Assembly (NCBI GenBank): GCA_964604675.1
Contig: CAZSAT010000004.1
Span: 69,383-133,382, forward strand
Length of the DNA: 64,000 nucleotides
Source of the DNA: CAZSAT01 sp964604675
Lineage (GTDB): Bacteria > Myxococcota_A > UBA796 > CAJQPC01
Direction: 5' to 3'
Positions 17,116-25,387 of this stretch are shown here, one piece after another; within the stretch, counting starts at the first letter, position 1; each line of letters starts with the position of its first letter. Both the position numbers and the translations under genes were made by a program. Below the pieces are notes generated by a model. It was given only the letters and a program-made list of their open reading frames with translations, was not told the origin of the DNA and searched no databases.

Positions 17116-19168
17116 CCCGCTGAGCGGACGGCAGCACCGAGCTCGCGCCGAGACCGAGTTGTCCGTCGCCTGCGGCGCCCCAGCAGAACACGGTGCCCTC
17201 GGCCGTAGCAGCACAGGTGTGCCGCTCCCCTGCGGCCACGTCGACGGCCGCGGGCAGGTCCGGCACCGCCACCGGCAGTCCGCCCGAGGTGGTGGTGCCG
17301 TTGCCCAGCTGGCCCGAGCGGTTGTCGCCCCAGCACCACACCCGACCCGCCACGTCGAGGCCACAGGCGTGGTGCTTGCCGGCCGAGAGCGAGATCAGGG
17401 GCTGGGGTGGGGTCGAGGTGCGCGGCCGCAAGGAAGGGCGCGCCTCGTTGCTGGCGAGCTGCCCGTGCCGGTTGTGCCCCCAGCAGCTCAGGCCTTCCTC
17501 GACGACGGCGCACGTGAAGTCGTCGCCCGTGGCGATGGCCTGCGTGGAGAGGCCCTTCAGCGGCAGTGGCCGGTCGCTGGTGAGCGACGCGGTGGTGCCG
17601 AGCGCCTTGCCTCCCCAGCACCACGTGGCCCCGTCGGAGGCTCGCGCGCAGGCGTGCTGGGCGCTCACGTCGATCTCGACCACCGCGCTCAGGTCGGCGA
17701 CGTCGACCGGTCGATCGGTGTACTCGCGGGTGCCATTGCCGAGCGCGCCCATGCTGTTGTCCCCCCAACAGCTGGCCTTGCCGGAGCTGCGGGTGGCACA
17801 GGCACGCAGCGTGCCGACGGCCACGCCATCCGCGTCGTTCAGGTCGGGCACGGGGCTCGCCGTTCCGCCATAGTCGGCGCCCCAGCACCGAACCTGTCCG
17901 CCGTCGAGCACCACGCAGGTGCTGAAGGGGCCGGCATCGATGGCCCGGGCTTCCTGGTCGATGCCCCGCACGGGCCCCGGAAATGGACGCACGGAAGCTC
18001 CGAGGTCCGGGTCCGCGCGACCGTCGCCCACGAACGCGCCGGCGCCCCAGCAGAACACCAGCCCGTCGCCGCTCAGGGCGCAGCTGTGGCGCGCGCCCAC
18101 GGCCACGGCCACCGCGTTGTCGATGCCGGGCACGGCGCGAGGCGTGCTGGTGAGCAGCTTCTCGGGGTCCCACCCGAGGCCCAGTTGGCCCCGCCCATGG
18201 CTTCCCCAGCAGTGCACCTCCCCGCCCTCGGTGAGGGCGCATCCGTGGCGCGCGCCGAGATCGAGGCCGACCACGTCGTCCAAGAGGAATCCGTCGGCGA
18301 CGTGGGCCGTGACCGACGCCCCGAGCTCGGAGATGGCCTGTTCCCCGTGGTCGTTGTCGCCCCAGCAGCTGAGCCCCTTTCGGCCCCAGACGCAGCTGGT
18401 GTCGCCCCCGGCAGCGATGAGCTGGGCCGGACCGGTTCCGGTGACCGTCTCGGCCACGTTGCGCGACGTCACGCTGCCGTCCCCGAGCTGGCCGCGCTGG
18501 TTGATGCCCCAGCAGCGTGCGCTGCCTCCGGTCATCGCGCAGGTGTGTTGGTCCCCGGCGGCGAGCGCATCGGCTCCTCGCACGCCAGGCACGGTCCAGA
18601 GCTCGGGGGCGCGCTCGAAGTCCGGCTCCACGGTGGGGAAGCACGCCACCCCACCCCCCGGTCGGTAGCTGACGCAGGCGTGGTAGAGGCCGGCTGCGGC
18701 GTGCTCGACGCCGGTCAGGTGGGGGAGGGTGGCCGGCGCGCTCGCGCCTCCCCCGACGCCGCTCCAGCAGCTCAGCTCGCCGCTGGATCGCACCGCACAC
18801 ATCGAGCCGCCCACCGTGACCTCGACGGCATCGTTCACGCCGGGCACGCTGATGGGGCTGGCGACGATCTCCTTGTGCTCCGTCTCGGGCCGGATGCGTC
18901 CCCAGCACACCACCGCGCCGCTCGCGCGCACCGCGCACGTGGCGCGGTCTCCCGCGTCCACGAACACCGCGTCGGACAGGTTCAGCACCGCCCCCGGTCC
19001 GGAGCGGGTGCGGGTCGTGCCGTCTCCGAGCTGCCCGAACTCGTTGGCGCCCCAGCAGCTCACCGTGCCGTCGTCGAAGCGTGCACAGCTGTGATCGGCG
19101 CCGGCCGTGACCTGCACGGGCGCGGCGCCCAGCGCGGTGGCGACGAGGAGGATCAAGCACGCACCCAC
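17102..19168 (-). CDS. Secreted RCC1-repeat propeller protein, 14 Cys-paired repeats
   Basis: A 688-residue protein with a hydrophobic leader (MGACLILLVATALGAA). The rest is 14 tandem RCC1-type units, each of the pattern AG..H.CA....G.V.CWG.N..GQLG.G (clearest at residues 20-55 and the last two units). Almost every unit keeps two cysteines about 12 residues apart, suggesting one disulfide per blade after export. Fourteen units would build two seven-bladed propellers. Secreted RCC1 proteins are common in myxobacteria-like genomes, but their function is unknown; protein binding is the usual guess. The GTG start overlaps the 3' end of arcC by 16 bp. Confidence 0.9.
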   Translation of the reverse strand: MGACLILLVATALGAAPVQVTAGADHSCARFDDGTVSCWGANEFGQLGDGTTRTRSGPGAVLNLSDAVFVDAGDRATCAVRASGAVVCWGRIRPETEHKEIVASPISVPGVNDAVEVTVGGSMCAVRSSGELSCWSGVGGGASAPATLPHLTGVEHAAAGLYHACVSYRPGGGVACFPTVEPDFERAPELWTVPGVRGADALAAGDQHTCAMTGGSARCWGINQRGQLGDGSVTSRNVAETVTGTGPAQLIAAGGDTSCVWGRKGLSCWGDNDHGEQAISELGASVTAHVADGFLLDDVVGLDLGARHGCALTEGGEVHCWGSHGRGQLGLGWDPEKLLTSTPRAVPGIDNAVAVAVGARHSCALSGDGLVFCWGAGAFVGDGRADPDLGASVRPFPGPVRGIDQEARAIDAGPFSTCVVLDGGQVRCWGADYGGTASPVPDLNDADGVAVGTLRACATRSSGKASCWGDNSMGALGNGTREYTDRPVDVADLSAVVEIDVSAQHACARASDGATWCWGGKALGTTASLTSDRPLPLKGLSTQAIATGDDFTCAVVEEGLSCWGHNRHGQLASNEARPSLRPRTSTPPQPLISLSAGKHHACGLDVAGRVWCWGDNRSGQLGNGTTTSGGLPVAVPDLPAAVDVAAGERHTCAATAEGTVFCWGAAGDGQLGLGASSVLPSAQRVTFD

Positions 19169-20073
19169 GTTCCGGCGTTCCCGGAGAGGGCCTGTGCCAG
19201 CCGTTCGGGGCTGGTGATGAGGGCGCTGCGGCCTGGGGCGACGAAGCTGAGCACGGCCTCGATCTTGGGCCCCATCGAGCCCGCAGGAAACTCGCCGGCC
19301 CGCAGGTGCGCGCCCAAGGTGTCCGGATCGACTTCGCTGAGCGGCGCAGCGTGGGGCGTACCGAAGCCGACGAGCACGTGATCGACACCCGTCAGCACCA
19401 CGAGGAGGTCGGCCTCCACCTGGCGGGCGAGCAGCGCCGAGACCCGGTCCTTGTCGATCACCGCTTCGAGACCCGTGAGCTGACCACCGTGCTCCATCAC
19501 GGGCACTCCTCCTCCGCCACCGGCCACCACCACCGTGCCGCTGTCGAGCAGGTGGCGCACCGCGTCGATCTCCAGGAGCTCGATGGGTCGCGGCGACGGC
19601 ACCACCCGTCTCCAGCCCCGTCCGCGGTCCTCGGCCACCTGCCAGCCGAGCTGTGCCTTGCGGTCCAGGGCTTCGGCCTCGGCATAGAAGCGGCCCACGA
19701 ACTTCTCCGGGCGGTGGAAGGCGGGGTCGGTGGGCTCAACCCTGGTGTGGCTGAGCAGGGCGACCACGGGCCGGCCGAGGACCCCGCGCAGGGCCTGCAC
19801 CAGCATGGTTCCGATGCTGCCCTGCGTGCTCGCCACCGCCAGGTCCATCGGCACCGGTGGCACCTCGTCGACGCTCAGCTCCGAGCGGAGCAGGACCTCG
19901 CCGACCTGCGGTCCATTGCCGTGGGTGACGACCAGCTCACAGCCGCGCAACGCAGCCATGCCGGACGCGACTTCGCGGAGGCGGAGCATCTGCTCCTCGG
20001 CGGTCCCTCGTTCGCCTGGGCGAATGAGCGCGTTGCCTCCCAGGGCGAGGACCACTCGTCGGCCGGCTGCCAT
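19153..20073 (-). CDS. arcC: Carbamate kinase
   Basis: A 306-residue amino-acid-kinase-fold enzyme that makes ATP from carbamoyl phosphate (or the reverse). Motifs: LALGGNALIRPGERG, VVTHGNGPQVGEVLLRSE, QGSIGTMLVQAL, VVAGGGGGVPV, AVIDKDRVSALLA, LVVLTGVDHV and AGSMGPKIEAVLSFV. No ornithine transcarbamylase or arginine deiminase gene is nearby, so the source of carbamoyl phosphate is not evident; purine or pyrimidine breakdown is possible given the adjacent salvage genes. It is divergent from RNase D. Confidence 0.95.
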   Translation of the reverse strand: MAAGRRVVLALGGNALIRPGERGTAEEQMLRLREVASGMAALRGCELVVTHGNGPQVGEVLLRSELSVDEVPPVPMDLAVASTQGSIGTMLVQALRGVLGRPVVALLSHTRVEPTDPAFHRPEKFVGRFYAEAEALDRKAQLGWQVAEDRGRGWRRVVPSPRPIELLEIDAVRHLLDSGTVVVAGGGGGVPVMEHGGQLTGLEAVIDKDRVSALLARQVEADLLVVLTGVDHVLVGFGTPHAAPLSEVDPDTLGAHLRAGEFPAGSMGPKIEAVLSFVAPGRSALITSPERLAQALSGNAGTWVRA

Positions 20074-20151
20074 CCAGCGCGTGGATAACGTGCCCCGGTC
20101 CGGTTAGGGGGCCGTGTCGAGCAGTACGGGGCAGAGCCCCAGCGGAGCAGC

Positions 20152-21435
20152 ATGGACGACACGCCTCTGGTCATGGTCGAGACCGACCAGGCGCTCGTCG
20201 ACATCTGCCAGGAGCTCGCCACGGCCCCGGTGTTGGGTGTCGACACCGAGTCGGACTCCATGTACAGCTACCGGGAGAAGGTCTGCCTGATCCAGATCTC
20301 GGACGCGCACCGCGACTACATCGTCGACCCGCTGAAGGTGTCCGACATGAGCCCGCTCGGGGCCTTGCTGTCCGATCCGGACATCGTGAAGATCTTCCAC
20401 GGCGCCGACTACGACGTGGTGTGCATGCACCGTGACTACGGCTTCCGCATCCGGAACCTGTTCGACACGATGATCGCAGCCCAGCTCCTGGAGCTGCCCA
20501 AGTTCGGACTGGGCGACCTGGTGGAGCGGTTCTTCGGCGTCTCGCTGGACAAGCAGTACCAGCGCCACGACTGGTCGAAGCGTCCGCTGCTCCCGGAGCA
20601 CGTCGAGTACGCCCGCGGCGACACCCACTTCCTGCTGGCCCTTCGCGAGATCCTGGAGCTCAAGCTCTCGGCCACCGATCGCCGCGGCCCGGCCGCCGAG
20701 GAGTTCGAGCTGCTCCAGCTGCGGGAGTGGGGAGGCCGCACGGACGACGGGGAGGGCTGGCGCCGCGTGAAGCGCACGGGTCACCTCGTCGGCAAGCAGC
20801 AGCGTGTGCTCCGTGAAGTCTGGCGCTTCCGCGACGAGCTTGCCGCGAAGTCCAACCGGCCGCCCTACAAGGTGATCCCGGACCGCGTGCTGATCGACCT
20901 CGCCGAGAAACAACCCACCGATCTCGACGAGCTCGGGCGGGTTGCGCGGCGCAGCTCCAACATGGTGAAGCGCTACGGCGAAGGCATGGTTGCGGCGGTG
21001 GTCAAGGGGCTGGAGACCGACGAGCCGATCCGCAAGAAGCCGAGGGCCTCGTCGACCGGGCGCACCAGCAAGACCCAGCGGCACTCCTCACGGGAGACCG
21101 AGAAGCTCTTCACGCAACTCAAGGAGTGGCGGAAGCGGTACACCAAGGCCGAGAAGGTCCCGATGGTGCTCACGGCATCCAACGCCCAGCTCAAGGCGGT
21201 GGCGGGCTTCCGGCCCCAGAGCCTCGAAGAGCTGGCGAGCCTCGACGAGATCCGGAACTGGCAGGTCGAGCGCATCGGCGATGCCCTGCTCGCCGAGGTG
21301 GTTCGCTTCGAGAAGACCTTGGCCAGGTCCCAGTCCGAGCGCGAACCAACGGGCAACGCGCCCGGAAACGGGTCGGGCAAGCGGCGCCGCCGCAGGCGTC
21401 GGAAGTCCGGCGGCAACAGTGGCGGCGAGGGTTGA
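20152..21435 (+). CDS. rnd: Ribonuclease D
   Basis: A 427-residue 3'-5' exoribonuclease acting on tRNA and other stable RNA. The DEDD catalytic residues are in VLGVDTESDSM, IFHGADYDVVCM, LFDTMIAAQLL and EYARGDTHFLL. One HRDC domain follows (WRFRDELAAKSNRPPYKVIPD) and a second, weaker one lies near residues 320-390. The last 40 residues are very basic (GKRRRRRRRKSG), likely for RNA binding. The protein is longer than E. coli RNase D mainly because of this second domain and tail. Confidence 0.93.
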   Translation: MDDTPLVMVETDQALVDICQELATAPVLGVDTESDSMYSYREKVCLIQISDAHRDYIVDPLKVSDMSPLGALLSDPDIVKIFHGADYDVVCMHRDYGFRIRNLFDTMIAAQLLELPKFGLGDLVERFFGVSLDKQYQRHDWSKRPLLPEHVEYARGDTHFLLALREILELKLSATDRRGPAAEEFELLQLREWGGRTDDGEGWRRVKRTGHLVGKQQRVLREVWRFRDELAAKSNRPPYKVIPDRVLIDLAEKQPTDLDELGRVARRSSNMVKRYGEGMVAAVVKGLETDEPIRKKPRASSTGRTSKTQRHSSRETEKLFTQLKEWRKRYTKAEKVPMVLTASNAQLKAVAGFRPQSLEELASLDEIRNWQVERIGDALLAEVVRFEKTLARSQSEREPTGNAPGNGSGKRRRRRRRKSGGNSGGEG

Positions 21436-21447
21436 CGCCCCGGAGGG

Positions 21448-22329
21448 CTACTTTCCGGCGGCCTCTTCCTGAGCCCTGACGCCGAGCGCTCCCAGCTTCT
21501 TCTGCAGGTTCCCGAGCTGCTCCTGCAGCGCGGCCAGCTCCTCGGCCAGCGTCCGATCGCCCTTGTCGTTGAGCGCGGAGGCTTCCGCCTGCGCCTCCTC
21601 CATACCGTTCATGATGACGCCGATGAACAGGTTCAGGATGATCATCGTGCCCAGGAGCACGAAGCTCGAGAAGAAGAGAGCACCGGCCACCGGGGCGCTC
21701 GCGGACTGGGTGCAGAGGTGCTCGATTCCGCCGTAGCCGTAGTTCGCACATCCATACATCGCGATGTACATGATGTCGGTCCAGTCCTCGAGCGTGACCA
21801 CGCGGAACAGCGACAAGAGCGCGAGCTGGAGGCTCTCGAAGTGGACCGGGTCGTTCGGGCCCCAGAAGAACACGCAAGCGCAGGCGTAGATGTAGAAGAG
21901 CATGGCCAGCAGGATGGTCACGTAGAACATCGAGGGGATGCTCTTCAGCAAGGCACCGACCAGGATCTGGAGCTTGGGCAGGGCGTTGACGAGCTTCAGC
22001 ACCCGGAGCAGGCGCGCGAGCCGGAGCACTGCCGCTGCACTGCCGGCACCCGGCATGAAGCAGGCCGCAACGATCACGAAGTCGAAGACGTTCCACGCGT
22101 CGTAGAAGTAGCGCCACGGCTTGCTGCCTTCGGCGCCCATCTTCACCACGATCTCCGCCACGAAGATCCAGAGGATGATCTCGTTGACGAGGTGGAGCTG
22201 GGTCCCGTAGGCCTCGATCATGGACGGGTAGGTCTCCATCCCGACCACGACACCCGCGAGCAGAATCACCGCGGTGATGGTGTTCTGGAACGCCTTGTTG
22301 TCGCGAAGGCGCGCGAGGGTCTGGACCAT
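21448..22329 (-). CDS. Single-domain voltage-gated cation channel with acidic, calcium-like filter
   Basis: A 293-residue one-repeat channel (BacNav type, forms tetramers in the inner membrane). S1-S3 occupy about residues 15-95. S4 is VLRLARLLRVLKLVN, with charges every third residue (R103, R106, R109, K112). The pore helix and filter RVVTLEDWTD are at about 176-185, S6 at about 215-240, and a C-terminal coiled coil (LAEELAALQEQLGNLQKKLG) follows. Sodium-selective relatives carry TLESW at the filter; here there are three acidic residues (E, D, D), as in calcium-selective engineered or natural variants. An unusually long loop between filter and S6 has two cysteines (194 and 206). GGAG precedes the ATG. 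Confidence 0.92.
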   Translation of the reverse strand: MVQTLARLRDNKAFQNTITAVILLAGVVVGMETYPSMIEAYGTQLHLVNEIILWIFVAEIVVKMGAEGSKPWRYFYDAWNVFDFVIVAACFMPGAGSAAAVLRLARLLRVLKLVNALPKLQILVGALLKSIPSMFYVTILLAMLFYIYACACVFFWGPNDPVHFESLQLALLSLFRVVTLEDWTDIMYIAMYGCANYGYGGIEHLCTQSASAPVAGALFFSSFVLLGTMIILNLFIGVIMNGMEEAQAEASALNDKGDRTLAEELAALQEQLGNLQKKLGALGVRAQEEAAGK

Positions 22330-22353
22330 GGGGGCTCCGGGAAGTGCGGTCCG

Positions 22354-22731
22354 CTATCCAGCCACGGCCACGCAGTCGATCTCGACGAGGGCGCCCTTGG
22401 GGAGCCGGGCGACCTCCACGCAGGCTCGGGCGGGTCGGTGGTCTCCCATGGCCTTGGCGTACACCTCGTTCACCGCAGCGAAGTCGTTCATGTCCTGGAG
22501 GAAGATCTGGACCTTGAGCGCGTGCTGCAGGGAGCTCCCAGCAGCGCCGAGCACGGCGGCGAGGTTCGAGAGCGCCTGCCGCGTCTGGCTGGCAGCATCC
22601 TCGCCCACCATCGCGCCGGTGGCCTGGTCGAGCGCGACCTGCCCCGAACACCACACGAGCCCGGCATGGGCCACGGCCTGGCTGTAGGGTCCGATGGCTG
22701 CGGGGGCTTCGGTGGTGGCGATCGGTGTCAT
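22354..22731 (-). CDS. ridA: RidA family enamine/imine deaminase
   Basis: A 125-residue member of the RidA (YjgF/UK114) family, which hydrolyses reactive 2-aminoacrylate and related imines. IGPYSQAVAHAGLVWCSGQVAL, TRQALSNLAAVL, KVQIFLQDMNDFAAVNEVYA and the active-site RPARACVEVARLPKGALVEIDCVAV are all typical, including the catalytic Arg. AAGGAGG lies six bases before the ATG. It is between a TPR membrane protein gene and the channel gene on the same strand. Confidence 0.95.
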   Translation of the reverse strand: MTPIATTEAPAAIGPYSQAVAHAGLVWCSGQVALDQATGAMVGEDAASQTRQALSNLAAVLGAAGSSLQHALKVQIFLQDMNDFAAVNEVYAKAMGDHRPARACVEVARLPKGALVEIDCVAVAG

Positions 22732-22770
22732 GGCGGCCTCCTTGTGAGCGAGGCCTTAGCCGAGGCACGC

Positions 22771-23661
22771 TCAGCGTGGGAGCGTGAACTCGAGGGTCAG
22801 CGCCATCGCGAAGAGCGCACCCGAGGCCGCTGTCGTCACCTCGACGGTGTCCTTGCGCTCCATCCACGCTCTGGCGTTCTCGTTGGCGGCGTCGCGAGCC
22901 GCGAAGTCCCCGGCCTCCTCCGCCGCCCACGCCCTGTCCGAGAAGTCGTGCACCAGGAAGCTCATGCCGCCGAGCACGGCTGCACTGGCCACGGCGGCCG
23001 TGCCCATCCCGATGGTCGACGCTCGGACCCATCTCCTCTGGGCAGGAACGCCGTGGGGGGGTTCGGCGGCGGTGCTGGGAAACAGGAGCGCCGAGGGAAC
23101 CCCGTTGGGCAGGTCGAGCGCGCCAGTGAAGGTGGTGGGGCCGCGCACGTGCAGGACGTGCTCGCCGCTGGTTGCGGCGAACTCCGCCTCCCAGGTCTGG
23201 CGTCCGTCCAGGTACACCAGGTGATCCGGAGCGAGGCCCCGGAGCTGCAGGGTGGCCTGCTCTTCGCCCTGAAGTGTCTCGCGGGCTGCGTCGAAGGCCG
23301 CTCGCTTGCTCGGCGCGAAGCGATCGTCCCAGGTGAGATCCTGGTCGAACACGAGCGCTCGGCGGAACGCGTCCTGCGCCGCGTCCTCTGCGCCCGCCTC
23401 GACGTTGGCCATACCCAGCAGGAACCACAGCCGTGCACCGAGCGCGGGATCCGGGGGTTCCGACAAGCAGATCAGGGCGTCGGCGGCCGCCTCGAGGCGC
23501 TCGGTGGCGGCCTCGACCTCGAGGTAGAGGAGCTTCGACTCGCCAGCTTCGACAGCTTCCGCAACGCTGCTGGTCAGGCTGCTGGTGGCGCAAGGCTCCC
23601 AGCGAGCGCCGAGGACCTCCAGGTCGGCGGCGGCTGCGAGGGTCGCAAGGCTCAGGAGCAC
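22771..23661 (-). CDS. Exported TPR-like protein with C-terminal membrane segments
   Basis: A 296-residue protein. A very short leader (MLLSLATLAAAA) precedes helical TPR-like segments (residues 30-130, for example FLLGMANVEAGAEDAAQDAFRRAL). A PEGA-like beta segment (LVYLDGRQTWEAEFAATSGEHVLHV) follows at about 150-175. Two hydrophobic stretches are near 215-237 and 275-295. This layout is common beside Ser/Thr kinases in myxobacteria-like genomes. Its GTG start lies within the kinase gene's last codons (10-bp overlap), so the two are co-translated. Function unknown. Confidence 0.75.
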   Translation of the reverse strand: MLLSLATLAAAADLEVLGARWEPCATSSLTSSVAEAVEAGESKLLYLEVEAATERLEAAADALICLSEPPDPALGARLWFLLGMANVEAGAEDAAQDAFRRALVFDQDLTWDDRFAPSKRAAFDAARETLQGEEQATLQLRGLAPDHLVYLDGRQTWEAEFAATSGEHVLHVRGPTTFTGALDLPNGVPSALLFPSTAAEPPHGVPAQRRWVRASTIGMGTAAVASAAVLGGMSFLVHDFSDRAWAAEEAGDFAARDAANENARAWMERKDTVEVTTAASGALFAMALTLEFTLPR

Positions 23662-25334
23662 GTCGACTCCTCATGGAAGTTCCAGCAGAACCGGGTGTCG
23701 TCGCCGCTCGTGACCGTGAGCTGCGTGGTCTTCTCGGCGCCGTCCGGTCGACGCAAGGTCACCGTGTGCTCCCCGGCGGGCAGCTCGGCGTTCCAGCCGG
23801 TCTGGCCGCGATGGGCGCCGTCCACGTACACCTCGCTCCACGGCACGGTGTTGAGGTAGAGCCGCCCGGGGGCCACGGGCGGCGCCGCAGCTGTCGGCTC
23901 CACGACCGCGGTCGGCGCGGGGTCGACGGTCGGCCCCGCCGTCGGCGCGGGCCCTGGTGAGGCGCCCGGCTGCTCGACCTTCGTGGTGGCCTGGGGCAGG
24001 GACCGAGGCGTCGCCTCGAGCACGGGGGCGGTGCCGGCGGACACGGTGGTGTGCAGGGGCTCCTCCGTTGCGGGCTCGGTCAGGTCGATCGGTGCGTCCT
24101 CCGCCGGCGTGGATTCGGCGCCGACGGCCCGGGTCTGAACCACGGAGGAGGCGGGCATGGTCGCCGTGATGACCGGGTCGGGGTTCGGTGCGGGCCGTGC
24201 CAGCCACGCCACGGCGGCCACGGTGACACCGACCGCACCGATCATCCAGCCGAGCGCGCCCGACCGTGCGGTCGACATCGGCCCGCTGGCGGTGTCGAGG
24301 GCCGGCGTCTCCCCGGTGAAGTCGGGCTCCCAGGCCATCGTCGGCGAGCTCGGAAGTGCCTCTTCGTGGCTGTAGACCGTGGGCGCCTGCTCGTAGCCGC
24401 TCTGGTGCCCGGGGCGCACCTGGTCGCCCTGGTAGGCCGCGTCCGCGCTGGCGTCCCAGGTGAGGGCACCGGGCTCGCTCGGCTTCGGCCGTTGCTTCAC
24501 GACGAGCGCGAGCGACCCGCGCGGGTCCGGTGGGAGCTCGCCCATGGCGAGGCGCAGGTCCGCGAGCATGCCTTCGCAGCGCTCGTAGCGGGCCTCGGGC
24601 TCGTACGCTGTGGCGCGTTCGATCACCTCGCAGAGCAGCGAGGGCAGGGTCGCGAGCTGCGGCTGGGTCCTGGCACCGGACCAGATGTCGAGGGGCTCGG
24701 CTCCGGTCAGCAGGTAGAAGAGCGTGGCGCCGGCGGCGTAGATGTCCGCCCGCGCGTCGGCCCGCGCGGCGCTCCGCCTCTGCTCCGGCGGCATGTAGCC
24801 CAGCGTGCCCATCACCATGCCGGTGCGCGTGAGGCGCTGGTCGACCAGGCTCGCGATGCCGAAGTCGGAGACCTTGACCACGCCCGGCGCCGTGAGCAGC
24901 ACGTTGTGCGGCTTCACGTCGCGGTGGACCACGCCGTTGTCGTGGGCGGCCTGCAGACCCTCGAGCAGTCCGATGGTGGCGTGGGTGGCCAGGCGTGGAG
25001 CCAGCGGGCCGTGCCACGCGACCCGATCGGCGAGCGAGCCGCCGCAGAGGTGCTCCATCACGATCCAGGCGTGCTCGTCGTCCACGCCGAAGTCGTGCAC
25101 CACCACGACGTGGGGATGGACGAGCCGCGCCATGGTGCGCGCCTCGCGCTCGAAGCGGCGTCGCACCGACGAGTCGGCCGAGAAGTTCGGGTTCAAGAGC
25201 TTCACCACCCGCGTGACCTCGAGGTGGTGGTCCTGGGCCAGCCACACCGTGGCCGTGCCGCCCATGCCGAGCTTCTCGACGAGCTGGTAGCGCCCGCGGT
25301 TCAGGGTCAGAGGGGTGGTTACGCCGAGAATCAT
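23652..25334 (-). CDS. Membrane Ser/Thr protein kinase with periplasmic PEGA domain
   Basis: About 560 residues. The kinase domain (15-275) has the glycine loop GMGGTATVW, the VVKLL lysine, HRDVKPHNVLL, DFGIAS and MPPEQ, so it should be active. A proline/acid-rich juxtamembrane part precedes one membrane helix (LGWMIGAVGVTVAAVAWLA, near 385). A Pro/Thr/Ala-rich linker then ends in a PEGA-type domain (GRLYLNTVPWSEVYVDG, LPAGEHTVTLRRPDG), placed outside, which may bind wall or surface ligands. I use the ATG at 25334, with GCAGGA just upstream. It leads an operon with the TPR membrane protein, ridA and the channel gene. Confidence 0.94.
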   Translation of the reverse strand: MILGVTTPLTLNRGRYQLVEKLGMGGTATVWLAQDHHLEVTRVVKLLNPNFSADSSVRRRFEREARTMARLVHPHVVVVHDFGVDDEHAWIVMEHLCGGSLADRVAWHGPLAPRLATHATIGLLEGLQAAHDNGVVHRDVKPHNVLLTAPGVVKVSDFGIASLVDQRLTRTGMVMGTLGYMPPEQRRSAARADARADIYAAGATLFYLLTGAEPLDIWSGARTQPQLATLPSLLCEVIERATAYEPEARYERCEGMLADLRLAMGELPPDPRGSLALVVKQRPKPSEPGALTWDASADAAYQGDQVRPGHQSGYEQAPTVYSHEEALPSSPTMAWEPDFTGETPALDTASGPMSTARSGALGWMIGAVGVTVAAVAWLARPAPNPDPVITATMPASSVVQTRAVGAESTPAEDAPIDLTEPATEEPLHTTVSAGTAPVLEATPRSLPQATTKVEQPGASPGPAPTAGPTVDPAPTAVVEPTAAAPPVAPGRLYLNTVPWSEVYVDGAHRGQTGWNAELPAGEHTVTLRRPDGAEKTTQLTVTSGDDTRFCWNFHEESTCS

Positions 25335-25387
25335 GGTCCTGCCATGCTCCTCAACGGTCCGGCTGTGCCGGTGCTTGAGCCTGGCTC

